Below are positions 21,182 to 30,261 of a stretch of DNA of 64,000 nucleotides, piece by piece. The DNA is from Blepharisma japonicum (Eukaryota; Ciliophora; Heterotrichea; Heterotrichida; Blepharismidae), in assembly GCA_949751835.1 (NCBI GenBank), contig CATKHK010000041.1:248001-312000 (forward strand), written 5' to 3'. How positions within the stretch are numbered: position 1 is the stretch's first letter; each line of letters starts with the position of its first letter. Under the pieces are notes generated by a model. The model made no database searches, was not told the DNA's origin, and was given only the letters and a program-made list of their open reading frames with translations. A program made the position numbers and the translations under genes.

Positions 21182-23191
21182 TTATTGTTTTGCATCTCGA
21201 AGTGTTCTCAGCATGACTCTATTAATTCTCTTAATCATATTGACTGGAGACTCCATAATTCCTGCATTCAATAAAGCGTTATCAAGCACTTGACTGATGA
21301 TATCTTTTGCTAATTCTGGATCAGATTTCCTCACTTCATTGAGTTTAATGATCAGCTCATGGTTTGTATTGATTTCAAAAGTCTGGTTTCTGGCCATTGA
21401 GCTTGTGTGTTTTTCTCTATCCATCAACTTATAAACTTGTCTAACTGCTGATGGCATTTCTCCAGTAACTACTGCTGGTGAATCTTTAAGCCTGCTGGAC
21501 ACAACAACTTTTTCGACAATTGGCACTGTCTCATTTTTAATCCACTCTACAAATGGAACCAAATCGGCTTCTGGGATTCCTGAAGTTTCATTATATTTGT
21601 GAGTTTCTATTAAATCCTTTTCTATTTCATCAATTGAGCTTTCAATATTGACGAATTTGTGTCCTTTGTATTCTCCCATATTTTTGAAAATCATTTCATC
21701 AATTAATTGTAAAGAAAAAATCACAGGAATTTCTTTTGCTTTGAAAGGCTCCAAGTATGGGGATTCCATCCCGATGTCTCTATTCACAGTGAATAAATAG
21801 TAGATTTTTTGTTGTCCTGGCTTCATTTGTTCTATGTATTTGTCAAGTGTGGTCATATTAGTGTTTAAATTATAGTAGTAGCGGGTCATAGTCATGATAG
21901 CTTTTGAGTTTTCTTGGTCCATTGCCATACCTTCAACGAGGAATTGGCCGAATTCTTGGTACCATCTCATAAATCCTGATTCATCTCTTTCTGCTTCATC
22001 ACTTAAGAATTTCAAAATTTTTTTGGTCAAAATTCCTTTGATTTTTTCCATCATCGCAGAGTCCTGGAATGTTTCTCTTGAGACGTTTAATTGAATATCT
22101 TCACAGTCTACAACTCCTTTTACAAATCTCAGCCAGTTTGGTAAAAGTTGATTACAGTTAGCCATGATCATAACCTTTCTTGAATAAAGTGCCACTTCAC
22201 AAGACTCATTAGCCAGTCCAAATTTTTCTTTATGTGTATTTGGAACGTATATAAGCACTTTCATTGATAATGGAATTTCTAGTGAAAAGTGGATTTTCCA
22301 TTTGTATGGGATTTTTTGGCCAGTGATATATTCAAAGAAATCTTGGTACTCGTTTTCTTCGACATCATTTTTATTTCTTGCCCATAGAGCTCCTTGAAGG
22401 TTGATTTGTTGGCTGTTAAGCTCCAATGGGAAGTTTACGAAGTTTGAATATTTAGTCAATGTCTTTTTAATGTCAGATTCATTTAAAAACTGCTTGCAGT
22501 CTTCTTTTAATTCAACTGTCACTTCAGTGCCTCTTGGAAAATCGATTCCTTCAAGCTCTGATATCTCAAACTCTCCCAGTCCTTTGCTTACCCACAAGTG
22601 AGGGTTTTGGCAATTCTCAGACTTTGAAATCACTCTGACTTCATTCCCCACAATAAAGCTGCTGTAAAATCCTACCCCAAATTGGCCAATGATTTTTTCT
22701 GTGGAAGACTTGTTTTCTTCGTTGGCTTTTAATGACTCTATGAATTTGTGTGATCCAGAGTATGCAATTGTCCCAAGATTCTTGATGAGCTCGTCAGCAG
22801 TCATTCCGATCCCTGAGTCACGGAAGGAAATAGTACCTTTTGCAGCATCGACGGTAATTTTGATGGTGAGAGGGGTCTCATCGGTTGATTGACCAGAGAT
22901 GTTGAGGTATCTTTGCTTTTCCAAAGCGTCTGATGCATTTGAGACAAGTTCACGAATGAAGACTTCTTTGTCCATGTAAAGACTTTTAGCGACGATATCG
23001 AGAAGCTTGCTTGTTTCTGTTTGGAAATTGAGAACCTTTGAGTTGACTTTTGTGAATGATTGAGATGAGCTCTGAGAGTCTGGAGTTGGCCCAGGTGGAG
23101 GAGGAGGTGTAGTTGTATTGAAATAACGGATCTTTGGGGTAAAGGCTTTGCTTGCAAGAGGTCTGAAAGCCTTAAAAGCCAAACGAAACAT
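21182..23191 (-). CDS. TRAP1: Mitochondrial HSP90 (TRAP1), 669 aa
   Basis: An ATP-dependent chaperone of the mitochondrial matrix. The first 28 residues are basic, Ala/Phe-rich and lack acidic residues (MFRLAFKAFRPLASKAF), as in an import signal; a short Pro/Ser linker follows. The GHKL ATPase domain has FIRELVSNASDALEKQRY, DSGIGMT, LGTIAYSGS and GQFGVGFYSSFIV. The middle domain has the catalytic Arg region (GVVDCEDIQLNVSRE), and the C-terminal dimerisation domain is present. No MEEVD tail, as expected for TRAP1. All Trp codons are TGG; no introns; TAA stop. Confidence 0.95.
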   Translation of the reverse strand: MFRLAFKAFRPLASKAFTPKIRYFNTTTPPPPPGPTPDSQSSSQSFTKVNSKVLNFQTETSKLLDIVAKSLYMDKEVFIRELVSNASDALEKQRYLNISGQSTDETPLTIKITVDAAKGTISFRDSGIGMTADELIKNLGTIAYSGSHKFIESLKANEENKSSTEKIIGQFGVGFYSSFIVGNEVRVISKSENCQNPHLWVSKGLGEFEISELEGIDFPRGTEVTVELKEDCKQFLNESDIKKTLTKYSNFVNFPLELNSQQINLQGALWARNKNDVEENEYQDFFEYITGQKIPYKWKIHFSLEIPLSMKVLIYVPNTHKEKFGLANESCEVALYSRKVMIMANCNQLLPNWLRFVKGVVDCEDIQLNVSRETFQDSAMMEKIKGILTKKILKFLSDEAERDESGFMRWYQEFGQFLVEGMAMDQENSKAIMTMTRYYYNLNTNMTTLDKYIEQMKPGQQKIYYLFTVNRDIGMESPYLEPFKAKEIPVIFSLQLIDEMIFKNMGEYKGHKFVNIESSIDEIEKDLIETHKYNETSGIPEADLVPFVEWIKNETVPIVEKVVVSSRLKDSPAVVTGEMPSAVRQVYKLMDREKHTSSMARNQTFEINTNHELIIKLNEVRKSDPELAKDIISQVLDNALLNAGIMESPVNMIKRINRVMLRTLRDAKQ

Positions 23192-23415
23192 ATTTATTAT
23201 GGAAAATTATCGAAAGGAAAATTATGGCTTCATATTTTCTTAGTAAATTTAATTGTAAAATAAGTAAAGCCATTTTAAAATTAATTATATATATTAGATT
23301 AGTAAAATCTAGTTAACGGTAATATATTATATAAAATTCTGAATAAGCTAGGCTATTGCTCTTGGTGTTCAAAATTTTGCAAAGGATTTCTAATTTATAT
23401 ATTTATTAGTTTATA

Positions 23416-23955
23416 TTAATTTCTGTATCTAAAATTCATACCGCAATGATCAGCATGTATTTTAAGAGTATTTTCTGCCTTATCAACTTGGCTCGGTTGA
23501 ATGCATGAAAGCTTATCAGAAGTCTCATGCACTTGTTTCATGTGGGATCTTAAGAGGTATCTGCTGAAAAATTTTTTAACACAAACAGTACACTTAAAAT
23601 TCCTTTTTTTCTCTCTATGTATTTTTCCTTCATGTTGCCGTAATCCTTGATATGATGAAAATCCTTTATTACATTCATCACAGAAAAATTCTCCATCCTT
23701 TTTTTTGTTAACAAAATTTATTTCGCATAATCCCTTATCGTTTTCATAAGTGAAAACTTTAGGATTTTCCTTAAAGACTTCGGATTTGACTATTATAGGC
23801 TTAGTGATATTATGTTTATCCCTATCGGTTGCGCTTTCAAATGACAACAGGCATTGATTGCACTTGAAAGTATTTGTACCATCAATCGGATCTGATAATA
23901 TTTGTAGATCGTGAGGATGTGGCAAGAGAAATTGTCTGACAACAAATCTGTTCAT
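23416..23955 (-). CDS. C2H2 zinc-finger protein, about 179 aa
   Basis: Two good C2H2 fingers occur in the C-terminal half (FFCDECNKGFSSYQGLRQHE...H and FKCTVCVKKFFSRYLLRSHM...H). A degenerate one near the N-terminus (FKCNQCLLSFESATDRDKH) lacks a clear second His. Likely a DNA- or RNA-binding protein. I start it at MNRFVVRQF (23955); an upstream in-frame ATG at 24003 would add 16 residues encoded by AT-rich, UTR-like sequence. TAA stop. A decayed tandem copy lies immediately upstream (24220-24832). Confidence 0.8.
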   Translation of the reverse strand: MNRFVVRQFLLPHPHDLQILSDPIDGTNTFKCNQCLLSFESATDRDKHNITKPIIVKSEVFKENPKVFTYENDKGLCEINFVNKKKDGEFFCDECNKGFSSYQGLRQHEGKIHREKKRNFKCTVCVKKFFSRYLLRSHMKQVHETSDKLSCIQPSQVDKAENTLKIHADHCGMNFRYRN

Positions 23956-24219
23956 TGTTTTTATTATTATTTTTGAATTTTTTTTTAAAATAATAATGGA
24001 CAACTTTTAAACATAGTAAATTTAATCATAAAATAAACCAAACCATATTAAAACGAAATTAGTATAGATGAGTAAAATCTTTTAATGGCAATATAGTATC
24101 GCAAAGCCTTATCGACTTGAATTTTTTCTATTCCTGGCAAGTCTATAACGTAAATAAATTCATAAATTTGTAGTTTGTATTAACTTAAGTTAAAAAATAC
24201 CTTATAGTGATTCAAATAT

Positions 24220-24832
24220 AATTTTCTGTCTTATTAAATAGTTGCATTGAATACATAAAAGTTTATCAGAAGTCAATAGATATCTGCTAAATAATTTTTT
24301 GGCATAAATAATACAATAAAAGTTCTGACCTCCTTATCCTTTCTCCTTTAGATTTCTTAAGATCCACCAATTTCCTTGATCAGAATTATATGTCAACTCC
24401 ATTGTAAAGTTAAACAAGGGTTGGCGAAAAGTAAATTTATTCTCCAGCTCCTGTTGATTCTTATGCGGAGGAGATATTCAAATACTGATTTGAGGCAGTG
24501 GAATGTTCATTATTAATAATGAAATGGGAAAGGGCTATCGCTTCAATATAATTAAAAATCCTTCAATATAATCTTTACAATCCTTTTTATCAGCAAAATT
24601 TATTTTGCAAAATCTCTTATCATTTTCATCAAAAAAAGTTTAGACTTTTAAGATTTTTATGTTTTAGATGTATTGGGTTTATCCTCTCAGTAGCATTTTT
24701 AAATGATATTTGATATTTATTACACTTAAAAGATTCTATGTAATCAATAATTCTAATAATATTTGAAATCCTGAAGAACAAATAATTGTGCACCTTGAAA
24801 ACCAAAAATCTTAATATAAAAATATAATTCAT
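24220..24832 (-). pseudogene. Decayed copy of the neighbouring C2H2 zinc-finger gene
   Basis: Recognisable remnants of the intact neighbour occur in the same order: SFKCNKYQISFKNATERI matches TFKCNQCLLSFESATDRD, and ENDKRFCKINFADKK matches ENDKGLCEINFVNKK. The two pieces are in different frames. A zinc ligand is lost (CNKY for CNQC), stop codons interrupt the rest, and part of the finger region is rearranged or deleted. It still keeps a start-like ATG at 24832. It is no longer expected to make a protein. Confidence 0.75.
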
Positions 24833-24965
24833 TGCATATATTTTGAACTAATGTTCAAATGAGAAACTTTCTGGCTCGCTTAATACTAAGCAATTATATC
24901 TTCATAATTGAAAATAAATTTATTTGATTCACGTCTATTCCTCAAAAAATTTCCCAATTATAAAA

Positions 24966-26225
24966 ATGATATCGAATGGAAATGAGTCTTTAAATTCAAT
25001 TTCAAATCTAGCATATATAAACCAAGCAGAGTCAATAAATAGAAGTAGACGAAAAATGAGTGATTTATTCAATAAGCAAGGCGCAAAAGATGAAATACCC
25101 AGAGAATTAAATTATAAAATGAGCCTAAATAGTAAAAACTTCGAATCAATCGTTTGCTCCCTTGAGCACGACAAAAAATTGCTGAGAGAAGCATTATCAG
25201 ATTCAGTTCAAAAGCGAGACGAACTATATAAAGCTGCTATTGACTATAAAAATGCAAGAGATGAGCTGTTCTTAAAAAATGAATTTTTGGAAAGCAAACT
25301 GAAAGAATTAAACAATACTCAAAAAGAGTTCAAGGAGATGGCTGACACTTTACAAAGAAAAAAAACTGAAATAAAGAATTTAAAAGAAAGAAATTTAGTA
25401 TTAGAATCCAGACTAGAAGAAGGTAACTTCAGCCAAACTCCACTTTCCTTTTATAAAAATGTAAATCCTAGCTGCGATTCCCTTTTCTTTTCAGAAAATA
25501 GTCATTCTTTTTCTCCAGAATCTCTATCATTAGCACTTAAAATCCAAAGAGACATCAAACTAACCCCACACCTTCATCAGATTTTTGATGAATATTTTTC
25601 CAGTGAAAACAATTTTGCGGATCTCATTAAAGGTTCAAAACTTGAAGAAATTTTACAAAAACTTATGAAATTTATTGACCGCCTAATAGAAGTCGAGTAC
25701 CATAGAATCTCAAGTCTGCCAGCTAAAACATCAAATCACCAAAAAAAGAGGACTCCCACATTTTCTTCATCATCCCCAAAAAATGAAAATTTAACTACAA
25801 GCCCTGGAAGCTCTGAAGCTAGAAATTCTCCAGTGAGGCTATCTATAAGTGAAGGAAGTGACAATAATTTTGACTTTGATCACTTTGTGCAGTCTTTGTC
25901 AGGGCATAGCACACGTATTGACCAACTTTCATTGCAAATCCAAGACACATTGAACACAACTAAGTATGCTTTATCTCAATCATTTAGAGTAGCTTCTCCT
26001 CGATCAGATTCAGGGTATATGCAAAAGAGTATTGAAAAGATGAGATTAACTGGTAGTTTAAGCACTACTCTCAATAAAAAAATCGAAATTGAAACTGTAA
26101 ATAAATCGAGAAGATGTGATACTGAAGGATCAGTGGCAACTTCAAGGCCAAAGCCTCACCCTACTATTAAGGTTGTAAGAGCACAAAAAAAGGTATCGGT
26201 TAATAACAAAACTGGGGAAAAATAA
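24966..26225 (+). CDS. Coiled-coil protein of unknown function, 419 aa
   Basis: Starts at ATG 24966 (AAAATG context); sequence upstream is AT-rich. Residues about 60-160 are heptad-rich and charged (LEHDKKLLREALSDSVQKRDEL, EMADTLQRKKTEIKNLKERNLVLE), typical of a coiled coil. The middle has a short helical segment (KLEEILQKLMKFIDRLIEVEYHRI) and the C-terminal third is Ser/Lys-rich and likely disordered. No TGA codons and no introns. It could be a cytoskeletal or basal-body component, but nothing specific shows this. TAA stop; converges on the ankyrin gene. Confidence 0.8.
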   Translation: MISNGNESLNSISNLAYINQAESINRSRRKMSDLFNKQGAKDEIPRELNYKMSLNSKNFESIVCSLEHDKKLLREALSDSVQKRDELYKAAIDYKNARDELFLKNEFLESKLKELNNTQKEFKEMADTLQRKKTEIKNLKERNLVLESRLEEGNFSQTPLSFYKNVNPSCDSLFFSENSHSFSPESLSLALKIQRDIKLTPHLHQIFDEYFSSENNFADLIKGSKLEEILQKLMKFIDRLIEVEYHRISSLPAKTSNHQKKRTPTFSSSSPKNENLTTSPGSSEARNSPVRLSISEGSDNNFDFDHFVQSLSGHSTRIDQLSLQIQDTLNTTKYALSQSFRVASPRSDSGYMQKSIEKMRLTGSLSTTLNKKIEIETVNKSRRCDTEGSVATSRPKPHPTIKVVRAQKKVSVNNKTGEK

Positions 26226-26313
26226 TTATTAATAAAACATGTGTTAACAAAAGAGATTAATAATGATTTTACTTTTTATTATTAAATAAATAAAGTATAT
26301 TTATTTGAAAATT

Positions 26314-27342
26314 CTACAGCATGGTATTGATTTCAATATTTTCACCAATCGGGATTGAAGCTTTAATTGGCGACCTTTCCCTGCTGTCGCCATTTCTAAA
26401 CAAAATCCTGCTTCTGGTTTTTGTGGTTTCAATAGAGGAAATCAATCGGCTAATTTCGTTATTTTTTTCATCAACTTTCACTGCTTCTCTATCAACAATC
26501 ACGCTAAAGCCTTTCATCCTTATTTGCTGTGCATGATTCCTTAAAAACGTCTGAATTTCTTTCAAATTTAAATGCTCTGCAACTTCTATAGGTGTTCTTT
26601 CAGTAATATCTTTAGCAAAAATAAATGCTTTCGACGAAACTACTAAAAGTTGTACAAGCTCAAGATTATTCCTCCTAACTGCCCAATGTAACGCAGTTTG
26701 TTGTGTCTATATAAAATTTACAGAATCAACTGCTTTTACTAACTCAGGATGCTCAAGTAATAGCTGAATAATTTCTTTCATATTTCCTCTCTTAATTTCT
26801 CTAAAAAACATTCTGGCTTTCGGATGTGTATACGGATTCGAAAATGTGCAATCATGCAATTCTTCTTTGTCCGATTTCGCTTTTTTTACAACTTTACTGA
26901 CTTGTTTTTTGTATTCTTTTAAAAGAGTTGCTGTTCTATCGTCATAGTTTTTAGTGCTCGCAATTCTCATTAGAGAGCTTAAGTCTTTTTGAATACTTTT
27001 ACCTTGCAAATCAAAAAAATTATTCGCAGCAGCCAGTTCAACATATACTTTTCGTGATGGCTTGAAAATTCCAGCTGAAGCTGAGCGTGGGACAAAATCA
27101 GTTTTAGGACTCTCTAAAACGATTTTAGGAGATTTTTTAGGAGTAGCGTCAGGAGATATGTTTCGTGATACTGGTAAAGATTTGTTGGAGTGACGAGGAT
27201 GGATTATAAAATTTCTGGTGAATTTTTCATGCATTGATTTCATTCTTCCTGCAGTTATGAAACTTTGTTGGTGAACAGGAGTAGATGGCCGTGATGAGCC
27301 TGTCTTTGTATATTTCGGGTGATATATTCAGCTATAATTCAT
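26314..27342 (-). CDS. Ankyrin-repeat protein, 337 aa
   Basis: Needs one TGA as Trp (MNYSWIYHPKY) and removal of a 15-nt intron (26707-26721). After a Ser/Pro/Lys-rich N-terminus, residues about 175-265 carry ankyrin repeats: MKEIIQLLLEHPELVKAVDS, then TQQTALHWAVRRNNLELVQLLV and RTPIEVAEHLNLKEIQTFL. The intron splits the first full repeat just before TQQTALHWA. The C-terminus is polar. The stop is TAG, a minority choice here. Presumably a protein-interaction adaptor; partner unknown. Confidence 0.85.
26707..26721 (-). other. 15-nt intron in the ankyrin gene
   Basis: GTAAATTTTATATAG on the minus strand, phase 0, ending in an in-frame TAG if retained. Removal restores the ankyrin motif AVDS-TQQTALHWA. 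Confidence 0.93.
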
Positions 27343-27454
27343 AGCTATTTTTAATAAAACTAAAAAAAATAATATTGCTCATTAGTGAAATTAAAAGAAT
27401 CATTGATTTCTAAAAAATTCAGTATTTTAATTAAATGATTTATATTCATAATAA

Positions 27455-28096
27455 ATGTCCGCGGCCAAAATCAAAAGAAATAGTGAAGAACTTAGAAAAA
27501 TTATTTTACCAGCGCTGGATGAGGATTATGTAAAACATCGGCAAAGCATTTATAAGAGGATAGAATCAACCTTTGAGTTAAACGAAAAAAATTGGAGGGA
27601 GCGGCAAACAAATTTGGGTCAAGTTTCAAACGCACTTGAAAATTTAAAAAATGCTGTTGTGTCTACAGCTGAGAGCTTGCAGATAATTGAAGAGACTACG
27701 AGCCTAAAGAAAGAAGAATTGCAAGCTTTATGCTCAATAAATACAATTGACATCTCAACGCTCCCAAATGAGACTAAAAAATTAGCAGATTTAATTTCAT
27801 ATTATCGAGACATCAGGACCAAATTAGAAATAGTCAGGAAGACACATCATGATAGGCTGGGAATGAAAATTGAAAAAATTGGTGAAAATATAAAGTTTAG
27901 CTTTGAATATATCGCAAGAGATAGAAAAACAGAGCATAGTGTAACTCTTGCCCTTAATGATGAGAAGTATCAAATAGTCTCTTGCATTCCTGAAATTCCA
28001 CGGCTTCAAGACCTCGAAATGGAGTTGAATTGGACTCTATCTTTAGGCACTTTTTTAAAGAAAGTTAGAAAAGAATTTACTAAGCTTTATGTATAA
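27455..28096 (+). CDS. SPC25: Probable kinetochore protein Spc25 (NDC80 complex), 213 aa
   Basis: An N-terminal coiled coil (about 1-135) is followed by a globular C-terminal domain matching the Spc25 RWD fold: IKFSFEYIARD, VTLALNDEKYQIVSCIPEI, and LNWTLSLGTFLKKVRKEF at the end. Human SPC25 has the same order (FIFTNID, HLNEARDYEVSDCSP, NNFSAFLANVRKAF). In other eukaryotes Spc25 pairs with Spc24 and anchors NDC80 to the inner kinetochore. Length (213) is close to that of human SPC25 (224). The assignment is by eye and the N-terminal half is uninformative. Its TAA is 18 bases from the stop of the convergent PWI gene. Confidence 0.72.
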   Translation: MSAAKIKRNSEELRKIILPALDEDYVKHRQSIYKRIESTFELNEKNWRERQTNLGQVSNALENLKNAVVSTAESLQIIEETTSLKKEELQALCSINTIDISTLPNETKKLADLISYYRDIRTKLEIVRKTHHDRLGMKIEKIGENIKFSFEYIARDRKTEHSVTLALNDEKYQIVSCIPEIPRLQDLEMELNWTLSLGTFLKKVRKEFTKLYV

Positions 28097-28114
28097 TCAA
28101 TATTTGCAATAATT

Positions 28115-28744
28115 TTATCTATGATGCTTTCGATGTCTTCGTTCACTTTCTGAAGAACTTGATGGAGATTTCGATCAAGTTTTCTCGCTTGAACTTGAAT
28201 CGCTTCTATGGTGATAACTATGACGATGTCTTTCCCTATGCCTATGATCATCTCTATATCGGCCTCGCTCTCTTGATCTTTCTCTTCACTTTTTTTGAGG
28301 CTTTTTATCTGATTCTTTCTTATTTTCTTCCTTTCCTTCCTCAACTAACAATTCTAAGCTTTCTTCAAACAAAGCGGAAGGAATTCCGTTTGGATCTTTA
28401 TTTGCTGATATAAGGAGTCTTCATAATTCAAGAACAAAACTTCTCGTGTTTTCTTCTAAAAAGCCATGAATGCTGAGTTCCAGCTTTTTGGGATCTAAAG
28501 GATTTTCTGTATTTTCAAGAAAAGCAATTATCAAATTAGCCAAAATTTCGTCTTCTATTTCCAAAATTTGAGTTGTTCTTTTGGAAATCCATTTATTTAT
28601 GAGTTTCATATTGACTTTTTTTATCTCTACTTTCTCAGAGTATTCTGGAGGTCATGTCATTGATTTTAATAGCTTGTCTTCTTTCTTTTTATAAAAAGGA
28701 TCTTGTTCATAATTAGCACCTATATATGATCTTCCTGCTGCCAT
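28115..28744 (-). CDS. SRRM1: PWI-domain RS protein, SRRM1-like splicing factor, 209 aa
   Basis: Four TGA codons read as Trp give a continuous frame to TAA. Residues about 35-120 form a PWI nucleic-acid-binding domain: VNMKLINKWISKRTTQILE, HGFLEENTRSFVLELW and LLISANKDPNGIPSALF, closely matching SRRM1/SRm160 (GFLNGKNAREFMGELWPLLLSA in human, where the same Trp is conserved). The C-terminal 65 residues are an RS/RH/RD-rich tail (SRERGRYRDDHRHRERHRH, SPSSSSESERR). Expected to act in spliceosome assembly or mRNP export. Much shorter than animal SRRM1 (about 900 aa) but with the same domain order. Confidence 0.9.
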
Positions 28745-29024
28745 TTATAATATCATGTGCAGCACTTTAAATTGCAGGCTATCGCATCTCTATTATTTTG
28801 TTATGTTTATTTAAATAAATTATAAGTTAGATCATTAGTAAATATAAGTTGCCTTAACTTTTTATAATTAAGGACTACTCTTATTACTTTGCCTTCTATG
28901 AGTCCTTTGCAAAGATTTTTCTGTTTCTTGCTTTCATAATTTTTTTATAAATGTTAAGATAAATCCATGTCTTTACTGTTAAATTTGAGTTACAAGAATT
29001 ATTACTTTTTATTAGTTCTATGTT
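28745..29024. other. AT-rich intergenic region
   Basis: Upstream region of the PWI gene. No ORF, repeat or RNA gene recognised; presumably contains its promoter. Confidence 0.4.
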
Positions 29025-29371
29025 TTAAAATTTATCTTCATTTTTTAATATACTCTCTTTTTCGGTTCTTTGATCAATCTTTTGAACTATTAATCACGAT
29101 CTCTCTTTGCGATTTTCCTTATATGCTGGGCTGAAAGTATCAATCTCCATCATCAAGGACTTTACCATCTCTTCAAGCATGTCTTCTTTCTTAAAAAACT
29201 ATTTACTTCTATGGTGGCACTTTATATTTCATAATATTTTAATAAAATTTCATCACATCTCAAAAAATCATCATATGCATCAACTAACTCATAAAAAATA
29301 TTAGTTAGATAGAATAACTCTTGCATATACAGGCTTTCATACTTGTTTCGGTTGTTTTGTGCAGTTAGCAT
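29025..29371 (-). pseudogene. Interrupted small gene or gene relic
   Basis: From an ATG at 29371 the frame reads 44 convincing codons (LTAQNNRNKYESLYMQ, YELVDAYDDFLRCDEILL) and then hits TAA. About 50 bases later, in another frame, coding-like sequence resumes for about 55 codons (KKEDMLEEMVKSLMMEIDTF, KENRKERSWLIVQKIDQ, with TGA as Trp) and ends at TAA. The only GT-AG segment that restores phase is 17 nt and lacks the branch-site A found in every supported intron; it also leaves the TAA in frame. I therefore favour a pseudogene over a spliced gene. Family unknown. Confidence 0.4.
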
Positions 29372-29416
29372 TCAAGTTATATGATTTAATTACTTATTAT
29401 TGAAATGAACTTAAAT

Positions 29417-30235
29417 TTATGAGTTTGTAGTTTCTATTGATTTGTGTTTTGGAAGTATTATGGGCTCATCTACTATATCTTCTTCCTCTACTTCTTTATT
29501 TTTTGTCTTTTTTGCAAATATTGGAGCAGTTTTATTAATTCGTACCAATGAGTTATCAACTCTTTGTGGTCTTTTCTTTTTTAATATGACTTCATATGCA
29601 GTTTCATTTTCAGATTCATCTTTTTTCGTTTCCACGACAGTCTTACTTAGATCTAATTTTTTCATCTTATGATCATTCGGGCAAAGCTCTTCTGATTTAC
29701 TGTTCTCTCTCGTAACAATAGCATATATTAGCCCACTGATAGTTAGCAAAAAAATAAACTTTAAACTGATTTTAAATCTTCCAAAGCCAACTCCATAGTA
29801 TTCTTTATCATTTACTAAAGAATCATCATAGATAGCTCTTTGTTGATCATCCATCAAAGTTTGATATGCTTTAACGATATATGAAAATTCTGTCTATATA
29901 AGGCTTACAGTAGGCTCTTCTTGTAGATCTGGATGCTTTTTACGAGCGAGATTAAGGTACGCTTTTCGTATTTGATTGCTATTTGCTTTTGGGGACACGC
30001 CTAAAATTTCATAATAAGTCATATCATCTAAGTCTTCTTTTGTCAATTTCTCTGTGGTTCGGCTTTCAGTTCCAAAAGATCGCCTAATATTTTTATTAAA
30101 ATAGAAGCCTGTATAATCATGCTTTGAGAAAGCACAAGTCGAGTATCTTAATTGTGTGGGTATTTGCATTATTACTTTGTATGTGCCTAGACTTGACTGT
30201 GCTAAATACCTGTGTGCTAGCTTGTTACAAAGCAT
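29417..30235 (-). CDS. Membrane-anchored J-domain protein, 267 aa
   Basis: One 15-nt intron (29894-29908) interrupts the J domain. The N-terminal 70 residues are basic and Ser/Tyr/Arg-rich with few acidic residues, compatible with a mitochondrial signal. The J domain is about 76-145: [30 protein letters not shown] with the HPD triad, and [20 protein letters not shown] single transmembrane helix follows ([15 protein letters not shown]), then an acidic/basic tail of about 95 residues with no zinc finger. It should stimulate an HSP70, possibly at an organelle membrane. It starts just 26 bases after the stop of the RCC1 gene on the same strand. Confidence 0.88.
29894..29908 (-). other. 15-nt intron in the J-domain gene
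   Basis: GTAAGCCTTATATAG on the minus strand, phase 0, with in-frame TAG if retained. It lies between EEPT and [10 protein letters not shown] in the J domain. Confidence 0.93.
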
Positions 30236-30261
30236 AAATTTTATTCTATTATATTAAGATA

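Larger units (their letters stand above)
23216..24840. repeat. Tandem segmental duplication of the C2H2 zinc-finger locus
   Basis: Two units of roughly 0.8 kb in direct orientation. Unit A is about 23216-23990 and unit B about 23996-24840. Similarity covers the non-coding 3' flank (compare AGTAAATTTAATTGTAAAAT near 23240 with AGTAAATTTAATCATAAAAT near 24018) as well as the coding part. The copy is therefore a DNA-level tandem duplication and not a retrocopy. Boundaries are approximate because they were judged by eye. Confidence 0.7.
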
